DNA from: Dyella sedimenti
GTDB taxonomy: Bacteria > Pseudomonadota > Gammaproteobacteria > Xanthomonadales > Rhodanobacteraceae
Length of the DNA stretch: 64,000 nucleotides
Assembly (NCBI RefSeq): GCF_022760995.1
Contig: NZ_JAKWJO010000009.1
Location: forward strand, 62,001 to 126,000
Direction of reading: 5' to 3'
The position numbers were made by a program, and so were the translations under genes. This document shows positions 8,777-17,934 of the stretch, piece by piece. The notes under the pieces are model-generated. The model had not been told where the DNA came from. It did not search any database and worked only from the letters and a program-made list of their open reading frames with translations. Each line of letters starts with the position of its first letter. Position 1 is the first letter of the stretch.

Positions 8777-9448
8777 ATGTCGTCCGCAAGCCTGGCCGTA
8801 CCCCGTCATGCCCACGCCCACCCCGACAGCGCGCGTGTCGCCGCGCTGAGCGGGGCCATCGCCATCAACCTGGCCGCTCTGCTGGCCGTGATGCGGCCCG
8901 CGGCGGCGCCATGGATCACGCAAGTCCAGCAGCATATGCCCGAAATGACGGTGCGCTGGATGTCGCCGCCGCCCAAGCAGGAGGTGGTGCCCACGCCGAC
9001 GATCGAACTGAAGCCCTTGGTGCAGCCCAAGGCCGCACCGCATCCGCGCGTGCTGCCGCAGCCGCTATCGCCGCCGGTCGCCACGTCCACCGATGAAGGC
9101 AGCGTCGCCTCCATGCCGGCGATAGCGGACACGGCGCCGACCAGTCCCGAGCCCGTGTCGAACCCCACGCCGGAGGAAGCCACGCTGGCCTACCGCGCCG
9201 TGCCGCTGGCCTACCCGCCGATAGCGTTGCGCAACCGCATGCAGGGCACCGTCGTGCTGAAGGTGCTGGTGGACGAACACGGCACGCCGCTGGAAGTGGC
9301 GATCGAACAGAGCAGCGGCTACGCGCTGCTGGATCGCAGCGCCCGCGAGCAAGTGCGGAACTGGCGCTTCGAACCGGCCACCGCCCACGGCCAGCCCGTG
9401 CGCACCTGGGCGCGCGTGCCGGTGACGTTCAGCATCAACCAGTTGTAG
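8777..9448 (+). CDS. TonB family energy-transducing protein
   Basis: A 223-residue inner-membrane-anchored protein. AGGAGG seven bases upstream fixes ATG 8777. One N-terminal membrane anchor lies around residues 22-43, followed by a Pro/Lys-rich periplasmic spacer (PPPKQEVVPTPTIELKPL) and a C-terminal TonB domain with YPPIALRNRMQGTVVLKVLVDE and RNWRFEPA. It would couple the proton-motive force (with ExbBD, not in the window) to outer-membrane receptors such as the one at 29831-32773; that pairing is inference. Monocistronic. Confidence 0.9.
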   Translation: MSSASLAVPRHAHAHPDSARVAALSGAIAINLAALLAVMRPAAAPWITQVQQHMPEMTVRWMSPPPKQEVVPTPTIELKPLVQPKAAPHPRVLPQPLSPPVATSTDEGSVASMPAIADTAPTSPEPVSNPTPEEATLAYRAVPLAYPPIALRNRMQGTVVLKVLVDEHGTPLEVAIEQSSGYALLDRSAREQVRNWRFEPATAHGQPVRTWARVPVTFSINQL

Positions 9449-9474
9449 CCCCACCGAGTCAGCACCAAAGGAAA

Positions 9475-9506
9475 GGCCCGGCCTGCATTGCCTGCCAGGC
9501 CGGGCC
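9475..9506. terminator. terminator hairpin between convergent genes
   Basis: GGCCCGGCCTG pairs perfectly with CAGGCCGGGCC across a 10-base loop, between the stops of the TonB-like gene and the small membrane protein. Confidence 0.75.
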
Positions 9507-9524
9507 ACTCCACGGCAAAACGAA

Positions 9525-9815
9525 TCAATGCACGGCGGCGCCGGTCGGCGTCGCGTGGCGGCGCGAGCCGCGCGCGATCGCCCACACCACAGCCACCAGC
9601 AGGATCAGCGGCAGGCAGAACGGCAACAGGGCCAACGCCACGATCGGCGCCACGACTAGCAGCGCCACGCCGCCGAACAAGAGGCCCAGGACGGCGCCCA
9701 CGAGACTGAACAAGCCGCCGATCAGGCCGAAGGCCAGCTTGAACACCAGCCCGACGAAAGCTGCCGTCAGCCATACACCGACGAACAACATCAACAGTAC
9801 GCTCATGGCAATCAT
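9525..9815 (-). CDS. small hydrophobic membrane protein of unknown function
   Basis: A 96-residue protein that is almost entirely hydrophobic, with two or three membrane segments rich in Gly, Leu and Val (LVFKLAFGLIGGLFSLVGAVLG) and a basic C-terminus. A strong GGAGGAGGGG upstream fixes ATG 9815; the frame extends further but without such a site. It resembles short envelope-stress-type membrane proteins, with no named family. It is divergent from the cupin gene. Confidence 0.7.
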   Translation of the reverse strand: MIAMSVLLMLFVGVWLTAAFVGLVFKLAFGLIGGLFSLVGAVLGLLFGGVALLVVAPIVALALLPFCLPLILLVAVVWAIARGSRRHATPTGAAVH

Positions 9816-10044
9816 GACGCCCCTCCTCCGACTCCACTGCCGGTGAACCTTGCGCACCGTCGTCATGCAGGCGCCCGATGCGCTTTTCAAGGTCCTGTCG
9901 AAAACCATCGTGCGCTCCCGCAGCGCGCCGCGCATGTTTCGAAAGTCATGCCGCAACGCGTCTTTTGCGTTTGAACAACGGGTTACAGGACTTTAACGAT
10001 GCGCATGCTCCACTGCGCCCCGTTATCCGTCGAGTAGCATCGCA

Positions 10045-10623
10045 ATGGCCAAACACATGCAACCCCTCAAGGCGCTGCGTGAGATCGCGTTTGACTACGG
10101 CGTGGGTGAACACCCGGACCTTGCCACGATGGCAAGGGAACTGAGCCGCGCGATACTGCAGCACAAGACCTCGCTCCAGCACGACCTGGCCAGCCTGCGC
10201 ACGCGCGGCAAAGGCTTCGAGCGCTGGCTGGTGGCGCAACGCAGCAAGCCCGCGATCAGCGTGCTGGTCATGGCGTGGCCCGCCAACTACGCCACGCCCA
10301 TCCACGACCATGCCGGCCTGTGGGGCCTGGAGCTGGCCTTGCATGGCGCGCTGGAAGTCGAATCGTGGGACCGCGATCCCCACGGAAATATCTTGCGCCA
10401 GGTCGGCCGCGACTGGCTGGGTCCCGGCGACGCCAGCTGGTTCGACGCGGACGACCGCTACGCGCACCGCTGCCGCAACCTCTCCCGCCACGAAACGGCG
10501 TTGACGCTTCACGTCTATGGTGGCGATCTGGCACAGTACCTCACCTACGAAGAAGCCGGCTCCACCGGCCAGTGGCTCGCCAGGCCGCAGCTCAGCACCA
10601 TTACGGGCCAGCTGTACGCCTGA
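10045..10623 (+). CDS. cysteine dioxygenase-like cupin protein
   Basis: A 192-residue single-domain cupin of the cysteine dioxygenase/thiol dioxygenase superfamily. The iron-binding pair is in TPIHDHAG (His87 and His89), with a third His expected in the RYAHRCRNL region. Such enzymes oxidise small thiols (cysteine, 3-mercaptopropionate) to sulphinates using Fe(II) and O2. The next gene starts 39 bases on in the same direction, so they are likely co-transcribed. The exact substrate cannot be read from sequence. Confidence 0.8.
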   Translation: MAKHMQPLKALREIAFDYGVGEHPDLATMARELSRAILQHKTSLQHDLASLRTRGKGFERWLVAQRSKPAISVLVMAWPANYATPIHDHAGLWGLELALHGALEVESWDRDPHGNILRQVGRDWLGPGDASWFDADDRYAHRCRNLSRHETALTLHVYGGDLAQYLTYEEAGSTGQWLARPQLSTITGQLYA

Positions 10624-10662
10624 GCCGCGCCAGACAATTCCGCCTTATCTTCAGGGAGTGGC

Positions 10663-12030
10663 ATGTATCGACGGGTCGCCATCATCGGCGGCGGCGCTGC
10701 AGCGGCAGCGCTGCTGAGCGAGTTGCTGGAACGCCAGCTGCCGCAGCCGCTTCATCTGGACTGGTATACCGGCGGCGGCACACCGGCGCGCGGCGTGGCA
10801 TACGGCACGTGCTCCGACCGGCACCTGCTCAACGTACGCGCGGCATCGATGAGCATGTTCGCGGCCAAGCCGCATGGCTTCCTCGATTTCGCCCAGCGGG
10901 GCGACGGCAGCATCGCCGGCACCGATTTCCTGCCGCGCCGCCTCTATGGCGACTACCTGGAAGCGGAAGTCGCGCACGCCTTGCAGCGCGCCCGTGCCGC
11001 GGGCCACGACGTGCGCGTGCTGCCGTTCGCGGTGGATGCCATGGTGCCGGAAAACACCGGCGTCACCGTGATCCATGGCGAGGAGAACAGCCGTGTCGAT
11101 GCCGCCGTGCTGGCGGTGGGCTCGCTGCCGCCCCAACCGCTCGGCGGCGTGAGCGAGGCCGCGCTCGAAAACGGCCTCTACGTCACCGAGCCGTGGGGTT
11201 TCCTTGCCGGGGTGAAACCGGACGCGAAGCCGCGCAAGGTCGTGCTGATCGGCCTGGGCCTGACCGCCGTGGACGTGTTGCTGGAATTGTCGGCGCAGTG
11301 GCCGAACGCCGAGTTCACCGCGCTCTCGCGCCATGGACTGTTGCCGGAACCGCACCTGGAAACCGCTTCCGCACCCGCGGATGACAGCGGCGAACTGGTC
11401 GAGGCGATGCGCGAGGCGCCGGACATCCGCACCTGGATGCGCCTGCTGCGCGAGGCCATCGCCCAGAGCAGCGACTGGCGCACGGTGATCGACAGCCTGC
11501 GCCCGCATACGCCCTCGCTATGGGCGCTGTTGCCGGAAGCGGAGCGTGCGCGCTTCCTGCGCCATGCGCGCTGGGCCTGGGAACGCGTGCGCCACCGCAT
11601 GCCGCCACAGGTGTTGACCGCCATGCAGCAGTTGGAAAGCGATGGCCGCCTGCACCGGCAGCGTGGCCGCCTGCAGGCGGTGGACATCGCCGATGGCAGG
11701 CTGCGCCTGGACATCCGCCTGCCGCATGGCGGCGGCGTCGAGACGACGGATGCGGACCTGGTGATCCAGACGGTGGGCCTCAACACGGACGTGCGCCGCA
11801 CGCGGCATCCGCTGGTTCGCCAGCTGGCGACCAACGGCCACGTCACGCCAGATCCGCTCGGCCTGGGCTTCGTCGCCACCGGCGAAAGCCGCCTGCAGCA
11901 CGACGGCCAGGCCTGGCCGCACTTCTACGCCATCGGCACGCTGCTGCGCGGCATGCTGTGGGAATCCACCGCGATGCCCGAGATCCGCCAGCAGGCGCGC
12001 CAACTGGCGGACCGCCTGCTGGCCGGCTAG
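10663..12030 (+). CDS. FAD/NAD(P)-binding oxidoreductase
   Basis: A 455-residue flavoprotein. The N-terminus VAIIGGGAAAAALLSELL is a Rossmann FAD-binding fold, and a second nucleotide-binding segment KVVLIGLGLTAVDVLLEL lies near residue 190. The overall layout matches the FAD-NAD(P)-binding (HI0933/YdhS-like) family, in which a lysine/ornithine-monooxygenase-type fold is often paired with a small cupin. GGGAG lies four bases before the ATG. It is probably the second gene of a two-gene operon with the thiol-dioxygenase-like cupin, suggesting a shared sulphur or redox task. Confidence 0.82.
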   Translation: MYRRVAIIGGGAAAAALLSELLERQLPQPLHLDWYTGGGTPARGVAYGTCSDRHLLNVRAASMSMFAAKPHGFLDFAQRGDGSIAGTDFLPRRLYGDYLEAEVAHALQRARAAGHDVRVLPFAVDAMVPENTGVTVIHGEENSRVDAAVLAVGSLPPQPLGGVSEAALENGLYVTEPWGFLAGVKPDAKPRKVVLIGLGLTAVDVLLELSAQWPNAEFTALSRHGLLPEPHLETASAPADDSGELVEAMREAPDIRTWMRLLREAIAQSSDWRTVIDSLRPHTPSLWALLPEAERARFLRHARWAWERVRHRMPPQVLTAMQQLESDGRLHRQRGRLQAVDIADGRLRLDIRLPHGGGVETTDADLVIQTVGLNTDVRRTRHPLVRQLATNGHVTPDPLGLGFVATGESRLQHDGQAWPHFYAIGTLLRGMLWESTAMPEIRQQARQLADRLLAG

Positions 12031-12038
12031 GCCCGGAG

Positions 12039-12063
12039 AGCGGGAGGAAACGCGCCTCCCGCT
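12039..12063. terminator. terminator hairpin between convergent genes
   Basis: AGCGGGAGG pairs with CCTCCCGCT around a 7-base loop, in the 48-base gap between the FAD oxidoreductase and the quinone-reductase-like gene. Confidence 0.65.
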
Positions 12064-12078
12064 TCGCCTCTCTGCACC

Positions 12079-13092
12079 TCAGAAGCCGCTGAGCACCAGC
12101 TTGCCGATGGTGCTCGCGCTTTCCAGTTGCGCGTGCGCACGGCGCAGGTTGGCGGCGTTGATGGTGCCCAGGTTCTCGCGCAGCGTGGTGCGCAGCATGC
12201 CGGCGTCCACCAGGTCCGCGGCCTCGTTCAGTATGCGGTGCTGCGCCTGCATGTCCTCGGTGTGGTACAGCGAGCGGGTGTACATCAGCTCCCAGTGCAG
12301 GGACAGGCTCTTGGACTTCATCAGGGTGATGTCCAGCGGCGTGGACGGGTCGTCGATGATGCCCAGCTTGCCCTGCGGCTTGAGCAGGGCCACCAGCGCG
12401 GGGAAATGCTGCTCGGTATGGGTCAAGGCCAGCACCGCGTCGACGCCCTGCGGCGCGACCGCCTTCACCGCGGCCTCCAGGTCGCCGCGATGGTCAACCA
12501 CGTGGTGCGCGCCCAACCCGCTCGCCCAGGCGCGGCTGTCCTCGCGCGAGGCCGTGGCCACCACGGTGTAGTTGGTGAGGCGCCGCGCCAGTTGGATCGC
12601 CATGGACCCCACGCCGCCGGCACCGCCCACCACCAGCAGCACGCCGCTGCGTCCCGTATTGCCGCGCGGCACGCCCAGGCGATCGAACAGCAGTTCCCAG
12701 GCGGTGACGGTGGTCAATGGCAGCGCCGCGGCCTGGGCGAAGTCCAGCGTGGCCGGCTTGCGCCCGACGATGCGCTCGTCCACCAGCTGCAGCTCCGCGT
12801 TGCTGCCGGGACGGTCGATGGCGCCGGCGTAGTACACCGCGTCGCCCGGCTTGAACAGCGTGACGTCGGCGCCGACCGCCACCACGGTGCCAGCGGCATC
12901 CCAGCCGAGCACCTTGTCGGCGCCTTGCGGATCGGTGCGCCTGCGGATCTTGGTGTCGACCGGATTGACGGAAACCGCCTCGACCTTCACCAGCAGGTCG
13001 CGCCCTTGCGCCACCGGCGCGGGCAGCTCGACATCGAGCAGGCTCTGCGGATCGTCGATGGGCAGGCTATGACGGTAGGCAACGGCTTTCAT
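12079..13092 (-). CDS. zinc-type alcohol dehydrogenase / quinone reductase-like protein
   Basis: A 337-residue MDR-superfamily NADPH oxidoreductase. It has the N-terminal GroES-like fold (VSVNPVDTKIR, GWDAAGTVVAVG) and a nucleotide-binding GGAGGVGSMAIQLA. Catalytic-zinc cysteines are absent, so it fits the zinc-free quinone oxidoreductase/enone reductase branch. AGGAG precedes the ATG. It is the last gene of a minus-strand operon (gaps of 24 and 42 bases) with a PRISE-type reductase and an MFS exporter, opposite a LysR regulator. Confidence 0.88.
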   Translation of the reverse strand: MKAVAYRHSLPIDDPQSLLDVELPAPVAQGRDLLVKVEAVSVNPVDTKIRRRTDPQGADKVLGWDAAGTVVAVGADVTLFKPGDAVYYAGAIDRPGSNAELQLVDERIVGRKPATLDFAQAAALPLTTVTAWELLFDRLGVPRGNTGRSGVLLVVGGAGGVGSMAIQLARRLTNYTVVATASREDSRAWASGLGAHHVVDHRGDLEAAVKAVAPQGVDAVLALTHTEQHFPALVALLKPQGKLGIIDDPSTPLDITLMKSKSLSLHWELMYTRSLYHTEDMQAQHRILNEAADLVDAGMLRTTLRENLGTINAANLRRAHAQLESASTIGKLVLSGF

Positions 13093-13116
13093 GCAGTGCT
13101 CCTTGGCATGGGAAGG

Positions 13117-14172
13117 TCAGGGAATGATGTTGCGTCGGCGAAAGTCATCGAACAGCCGCGTGAACATCTCGAACGTATCCACGTAGGCATGGAAACCGAA
13201 GCGGCGCGCCTTGGCATCGTCGCCGAACATGTCGTAATTCCACGAGAATACGAAGTCCGCGAAACGCCACGACGACACGCCGGCATAGGCGTTCGGCGCC
13301 AGGCCATGCCGCTCGATCATCGCACGCCACAGCGGCTCCTTGTCGGCCATCGCGCTGTCCAGCGACAACGGCAGCGGAGGCGCCAGCTCCAGTCCGAAGT
13401 AGCGCGCGATGAACGGCCACATCTCGCTCCAGCGGAACAGGTCGCCGTTGGCGATGTTGAACGCCTGGTTGGCGCAGCGCGGCTCGGTGGCCGCCCATAC
13501 GGTGGCCTGCGCCAGCAGTCCCGCATCGGTCATCTGCAGGAGTGGACCATAGGCGTCCGGACGGCCGGGAAAGCGCAACGGCAACCCGAGCTCCTTGCTC
13601 ATCGATGCATAGACGGCAATGGCCAGCGCGAGATTCATGGGGTTGCCCAGGGCGAACCCGCCTACTACCGCCGGGCGAATCGCCGACCAGTTCCACGCCG
13701 CGCCCTGCTGGCGCTGTTCGAGGAACCGTTGCTGGTCATGCATGAATTCCGGCGGCATGAACACCGCATCGGTCTCGCGCGCCGGCGTCTTGAACGGGCC
13801 GAGATGGCCGCCGTAGACCTTGTAGCCCTGCATCAGGCTGATGTGCCGCAGGCCGGCGGCGGCGGCCTCGATGGCGTCGACCACGTGCACCAGCATGGCC
13901 AGGTTCGGCGGCACCAGTTCACTCCAGCTTGGCCGGTCCTGGTAGGCCGCATAGAACACGTGGGTGACCTCCCGCAATGGCGCCAGCTTGTCGCGCGCAT
14001 CCGCGGCGTCGAGCAGGTCCACCGCCACGTGCCGCACGCGCCCCTCGGCATGCCCGCCACGGCGCGACAGGCCAATCACCCGCCAGTCGTCCAGCGTCGC
14101 CAGGTGATCGACCAGGTTGCGGCCGATCACTCCTTGCGCGCCCACCACCAACGCCACCTTCGATACGGCCAT
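13117..14172 (-). CDS. SDR-family oxidoreductase, PRISE (progesterone 5-beta-reductase/iridoid synthase-like)
   Basis: A 351-residue extended short-chain reductase. The N-terminal nucleotide motif is VVGAQGVIGRNLVDHL, followed by VIGLSRR, FYAAYQDR and a KVYGGHLGPFKTPA segment; together these are the signature of the PRISE (SDR75E) group rather than generic epimerases. Family members reduce activated enone C=C bonds with NADPH. The position between a quinone-reductase-like gene and an MFS exporter suggests a pathway that reduces reactive alpha,beta-unsaturated carbonyl compounds; this is inference. Confidence 0.85.
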   Translation of the reverse strand: MAVSKVALVVGAQGVIGRNLVDHLATLDDWRVIGLSRRGGHAEGRVRHVAVDLLDAADARDKLAPLREVTHVFYAAYQDRPSWSELVPPNLAMLVHVVDAIEAAAAGLRHISLMQGYKVYGGHLGPFKTPARETDAVFMPPEFMHDQQRFLEQRQQGAAWNWSAIRPAVVGGFALGNPMNLALAIAVYASMSKELGLPLRFPGRPDAYGPLLQMTDAGLLAQATVWAATEPRCANQAFNIANGDLFRWSEMWPFIARYFGLELAPPLPLSLDSAMADKEPLWRAMIERHGLAPNAYAGVSSWRFADFVFSWNYDMFGDDAKARRFGFHAYVDTFEMFTRLFDDFRRRNIIP

Positions 14173-14214
14173 GACGATCCTTCTTGATGAAGCGAGGGAA
14201 AGGGGAAACGGCGC

Positions 14215-15435
14215 TCAGCTGGCCGTCGGGCAAGCAGCCATGGCGGCGGCGCCACGACGCTCCAGCAGCATGCTGAGCAGCGTGGCCAGCAGCCCCAGCA
14301 CGCTCACCACGGCGCCGGCGATGCTCACCGACGGGAAGCCCAGGCCCAGGTCGATCATCGAGCCGCCGATGAAGGCGCCGATCGCGTTGCCCAGGTTGAA
14401 CGCGGCGATGTTCAGGGTCGAAGCCAGGTGTGGCCCCTCGCTGGCCTGCTGCACCACGCGCATCTGCAGCGGCGCCACGGTGGCGAAGGCGAACACGCCC
14501 CACACAAACACGGTGACGATGGCGCCCATGGTGCCGTGCATGGTCCAGGCGAAGGCCAGCAGCACCAGCGCCAGCATGCCGAGCACGCCGGCCAGCGAGG
14601 GCATCAGGCGCCAGTCCGCCAGGCGGCCGCCCAGCATGTTGCCGACCGTGGTGCCTACGCCGAACAGGATCAGTACCCAGCCGGTGGCGCCCACGCTCAC
14701 ATGCGAGACCTGCTGCAGGATCGGCGCGATATAGGTGAACACGGTGAATACGCCGCCAAAGCCCAGCACGGTCATCAGCAGCGCCAGCAGAACCTGCGGT
14801 TGCTTCAGCACGCCCAGCTCGCGTCCCATGTGCGGCGCGGGCAGGTCCGGTAGCGGCGGCACCAGCCGCCATACGGCGATGGCGGCGAGCACGCCCAGGC
14901 CGGTCACCGCGACGAAGGTGGAGCGCCAGCCGGCCCACTGGCCGAGGAAGGTACCGAACGGCACGCCGAGCACGTTGGCCAGGGTGAGGCCGGTGAACAT
15001 CAGCGCGATGGCGCGGGCGCCCTGCCCGCGCGGCACCACGTGCGAGGCCACCACCGCGCCGATGCCGAAGAACGAGCCATGGCAGAACGCCGCCACCACG
15101 CGCGCCACCATCAGCACGCCGTAGTTGGGCGCCGCCGCGCACAAGGCGTTGCCCAGGATGAACAGGCCCAGCAGCAGCAGCAGCGCGTTGCGCCGCTCCA
15201 TCCGCGCGGTCAGCGCCGCCAGCAGGGGCGCGCCGGCCGCCACGCCCAGCGCGTAGCCCGAGACCAGCAGGCCGGCCGAGGGGATGCTCACGCGCAGGTC
15301 GGCCGCCACTTCCGGCAGCAGGCCCATGATCACGAACTCGGTGGTGCCGATGGCGAAGGCCGCCACGGACAGGGCCAGCAAGGCCAGCCGGGACGTGGCG
15401 GCGCCAGGGGAAGCAGGAGAGTCCGGGGAGGACAT
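14215..15435 (-). CDS. MFS transporter, DHA1/AraJ-type efflux
   Basis: A 406-residue major facilitator with twelve predicted membrane helices. The opening FAIGTTEFVIMGLLPEVAADL and the GYALGVAAGAPLLAALTARMERR loop are typical of the AraJ/YdhP drug-efflux subfamily. It is the first gene of the minus-strand operon with two NADPH reductases. The start faces the LysR gene across about 100 bases, giving the classic arrangement of a LysR regulator controlling a divergent efflux and detoxification operon. Confidence 0.9.
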   Translation of the reverse strand: MSSPDSPASPGAATSRLALLALSVAAFAIGTTEFVIMGLLPEVAADLRVSIPSAGLLVSGYALGVAAGAPLLAALTARMERRNALLLLLGLFILGNALCAAAPNYGVLMVARVVAAFCHGSFFGIGAVVASHVVPRGQGARAIALMFTGLTLANVLGVPFGTFLGQWAGWRSTFVAVTGLGVLAAIAVWRLVPPLPDLPAPHMGRELGVLKQPQVLLALLMTVLGFGGVFTVFTYIAPILQQVSHVSVGATGWVLILFGVGTTVGNMLGGRLADWRLMPSLAGVLGMLALVLLAFAWTMHGTMGAIVTVFVWGVFAFATVAPLQMRVVQQASEGPHLASTLNIAAFNLGNAIGAFIGGSMIDLGLGFPSVSIAGAVVSVLGLLATLLSMLLERRGAAAMAACPTAS

Positions 15436-15534
15436 GGAAGGTATCCGTCAAGGAAAACGGCCGCCACTGTGCGCCTTGTCGCCGCCCACGTGAATTGAGC
15501 AAACTAGAGAGGCATCTTTTCCAAAAAGTTGAAG

Positions 15535-16464
15535 ATGGTCGATTTCGAGGACATGCGGCTGTTCGTGCGCGCGGTGACCGAGGGCAGCCTGTCGGCCGCC
15601 GGGCGGGAGCTTGGCCTGTCGCCGGCGGCGGCCAGCAAGCGCCTGAACCGGCTGGAGCAGGCGCTGGGCGTGCGGCTGCTCCAGCGCAGCTCGCGCCGCC
15701 TGGCACTGACCGAGGAAGGCACCATCTACTTCGAGCGCTGCCAGGCCATCATCGCCGATGTGGACGACGCCAACTCGGCGGTGAGCCTGCGCCAGCTGGA
15801 AGTGGGCGGCCAGTTACACGTCTCCGCCTCGGTGGACATGGGCCGCCAGTACATCGGCCCCATCGCGGCGGACTTCGCGGCGCAGCATCCCCAGTTGCGG
15901 CTACGGCTGACCAACTCCGACGCCATGCTCGACCTGTTCGAGCACGGCGTGGACGTCGCCGTGCGCGGCGGCACCATGGCCGATTCGCGGCTGGTGTCGC
16001 GCCTGCTCGCCAACAACTTCCGCGTGCTGTGCGCCGCGCCGTCCTACCTGGAACGGCACGGCCGCCCGGCCGGCATCGACGACCTCGCGCGGCACAGCTG
16101 CCTGATGCTGCACCGCCCCGGCCACGGCATCCTGCCGTGGATTGCACAGACGCCCGACGGCCCGCGCCCGCTGCGGGTGGAGCCGAGCATCACCTGCGAC
16201 AACGGCGACTTGATGCGAGCCCTGGCCGTGGCCGGCCACGGCCTGGCCTTCAAGGCGGCCTGGGATATCGCCGAGGACGTGCGTGCCGGCCGCCTGGTGC
16301 CCCTGCTGGGCGACGTGATCCTGCCCGACGCGCACATCTACGCGATCTATCCCAGCCGGTGCTACCTGCCTGCGCGCATCCGCCTGTTCGTGGATCATCT
16401 GCAGCATGAACTGCAGATGCGCGAGCGCGACGTGCTCGATACCGTGCGCCAAGCCATGCGCTGA
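15535..16464 (+). CDS. LysR-family transcriptional regulator
   Basis: A 309-residue DNA-binding regulator. The winged helix-turn-helix occupies roughly residues 3-62 (FEDMRLFVRAVTEGSLSAAGR, SPAAASKRLNRLEQALGVRLL, RSSRRLALTEEG), followed by a periplasmic-binding-like effector domain. ATG 15535 gives the usual family length; a TTG six bases earlier is in frame. It is divergent from the MFS/PRISE/quinone-reductase operon and is presumably its activator or repressor. Confidence 0.92.
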   Translation: MVDFEDMRLFVRAVTEGSLSAAGRELGLSPAAASKRLNRLEQALGVRLLQRSSRRLALTEEGTIYFERCQAIIADVDDANSAVSLRQLEVGGQLHVSASVDMGRQYIGPIAADFAAQHPQLRLRLTNSDAMLDLFEHGVDVAVRGGTMADSRLVSRLLANNFRVLCAAPSYLERHGRPAGIDDLARHSCLMLHRPGHGILPWIAQTPDGPRPLRVEPSITCDNGDLMRALAVAGHGLAFKAAWDIAEDVRAGRLVPLLGDVILPDAHIYAIYPSRCYLPARIRLFVDHLQHELQMRERDVLDTVRQAMR

Positions 16465-16521
16465 CAGCGACGAGGACGCGATGTCGAACCACGGCCAGCC
16501 CTTTTCCCCTCCCGCCCCCGG

Positions 16522-17934
16522 GTGCCTGGCATGCTGACCACCCTGGTCGGCGCTGTCGTCGTGCTGCTGCACCTGGCCGGTGTGCTGGCGGCCATGCACG
16601 CGGTGATGCATACGCGTACGCCGCAAGGAGCCTTTGCATGGGCACTGGGTCTGGTGTTCCTGCCCTACGTCACGCTGGTGCCCTATCTCTACCTGGGGCG
16701 CAGCCGTTTCCACGGCTACGTCGACCTGCATCGCCGCCGCCGTGGCCAGATGCAGGCCCTGGCCAATGGCCAATTGCCCACGGGCACGGCCTCGCAGCAG
16801 GCCTGCGAGCGCTATAGCGAGATCGCCCGCCTGCTCGGCGCGCGCTTCCACGACGGCCAGCGGCTGAAGCTGCTGGTCGACGGCGAGGCCACCTTCGAGG
16901 CCATCCTGGGCGCCATCGGCGAAGCCAGGCGCTGCGTGCTGGTGCAGTTCTTCATCATCCACGACGACGCGCTGGGACGCCGCCTGCAGCAGGCGCTGCT
17001 GGAACGCGTACGGGCCGGGGTGGAGGTCTGCGTGCTGTTCGACGGCATCGGCAGCCACGCGCTCCCGCGCCAGTACGTGGAGACGCTGCGCGAGGCCGGG
17101 GTGGCCATCCATCCGTTCGCCACGCAGCGGCGCAGCAACCGTTTCCAGCTCAATTTCCGCAACCACCGCAAGATCGTGGTAGTGGACGGGACGCGCGGCT
17201 ACGTCGGCGGGCTCAACGTGGGCGACGAATACCTGGGCCTGAAGCCGCCGCTGTCGCCCTGGCGCGATACCCACCTGCAGATCGAAGGGCCCGCAGTGGC
17301 CGACCTGCAGCGCAGCTTCGCCGAGGACTGGCACTGGGTCACCGGCGAACTGCCGCCGCTGCTGCGCCCCGGCCCGGGCCATGGCGGCGCACGCACGCTG
17401 GTCGCCGCCACCGGCCCGGCCGACCGGCAGGAGACCTGCTCGCTGTTCTTCACGGCGCTGATCCACGCGGCCCGGCGGCGGCTGTGGATCACCACGCCCT
17501 ATTTCGTGCCGGACCCCGCGGTGATGGCGGCCCTGCGGCTGGCGGTGTTCCGCGGCGTGGACGTGCGCGTGCTGATTCCCGCCCGCCCGGACCACCACAC
17601 CGTATTCCTCGCCACCGGCCTGTACGCGCACGACGCCGTGCGCGCCGGCATCCGCGTGTTCCGCTACCAGCCCGGCTTCCTGCACCAGAAGGTAACGCTG
17701 GTGGACGACGACACCGCCACGGTCGGCAGCATGAACCTGGACAACCGCTCGTTCCGGCTCAACTTCGAGATCGGCTCGTTGCACGTCGACCGCGGCTTCG
17801 CGGGCGAGGTGGAGCGGATGCTGGACGAGGACTTCGCCCAGGCGCGCGAAGTGACGGAGGCGGAATACCTCCAGGCCCCGTACCTGCGCCGGCTGGCCAT
17901 GCACGTGGCGCGGCTGTTCGACCCGGTACTGTAA
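16522..17934 (+). CDS. cls: cardiolipin synthase (phospholipase D superfamily)
   Basis: A 470-residue inner-membrane enzyme joining two phosphatidylglycerols into cardiolipin. Two N-terminal membrane helices (about residues 5-25 and 35-55) precede two phospholipase D HxKxxxxD motifs: NHRKIVVVDGTRGYVGG near residue 215 and LHQKVTLVDDDTATVGS near residue 392. No strong Shine-Dalgarno is visible; GTG 16522 is given, ATG 16531 is equally possible. The stop codon touches the left end of a large palindromic repeat. Confidence 0.92.
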   Translation: MPGMLTTLVGAVVVLLHLAGVLAAMHAVMHTRTPQGAFAWALGLVFLPYVTLVPYLYLGRSRFHGYVDLHRRRRGQMQALANGQLPTGTASQQACERYSEIARLLGARFHDGQRLKLLVDGEATFEAILGAIGEARRCVLVQFFIIHDDALGRRLQQALLERVRAGVEVCVLFDGIGSHALPRQYVETLREAGVAIHPFATQRRSNRFQLNFRNHRKIVVVDGTRGYVGGLNVGDEYLGLKPPLSPWRDTHLQIEGPAVADLQRSFAEDWHWVTGELPPLLRPGPGHGGARTLVAATGPADRQETCSLFFTALIHAARRRLWITTPYFVPDPAVMAALRLAVFRGVDVRVLIPARPDHHTVFLATGLYAHDAVRAGIRVFRYQPGFLHQKVTLVDDDTATVGSMNLDNRSFRLNFEIGSLHVDRGFAGEVERMLDEDFAQAREVTEAEYLQAPYLRRLAMHVARLFDPVL

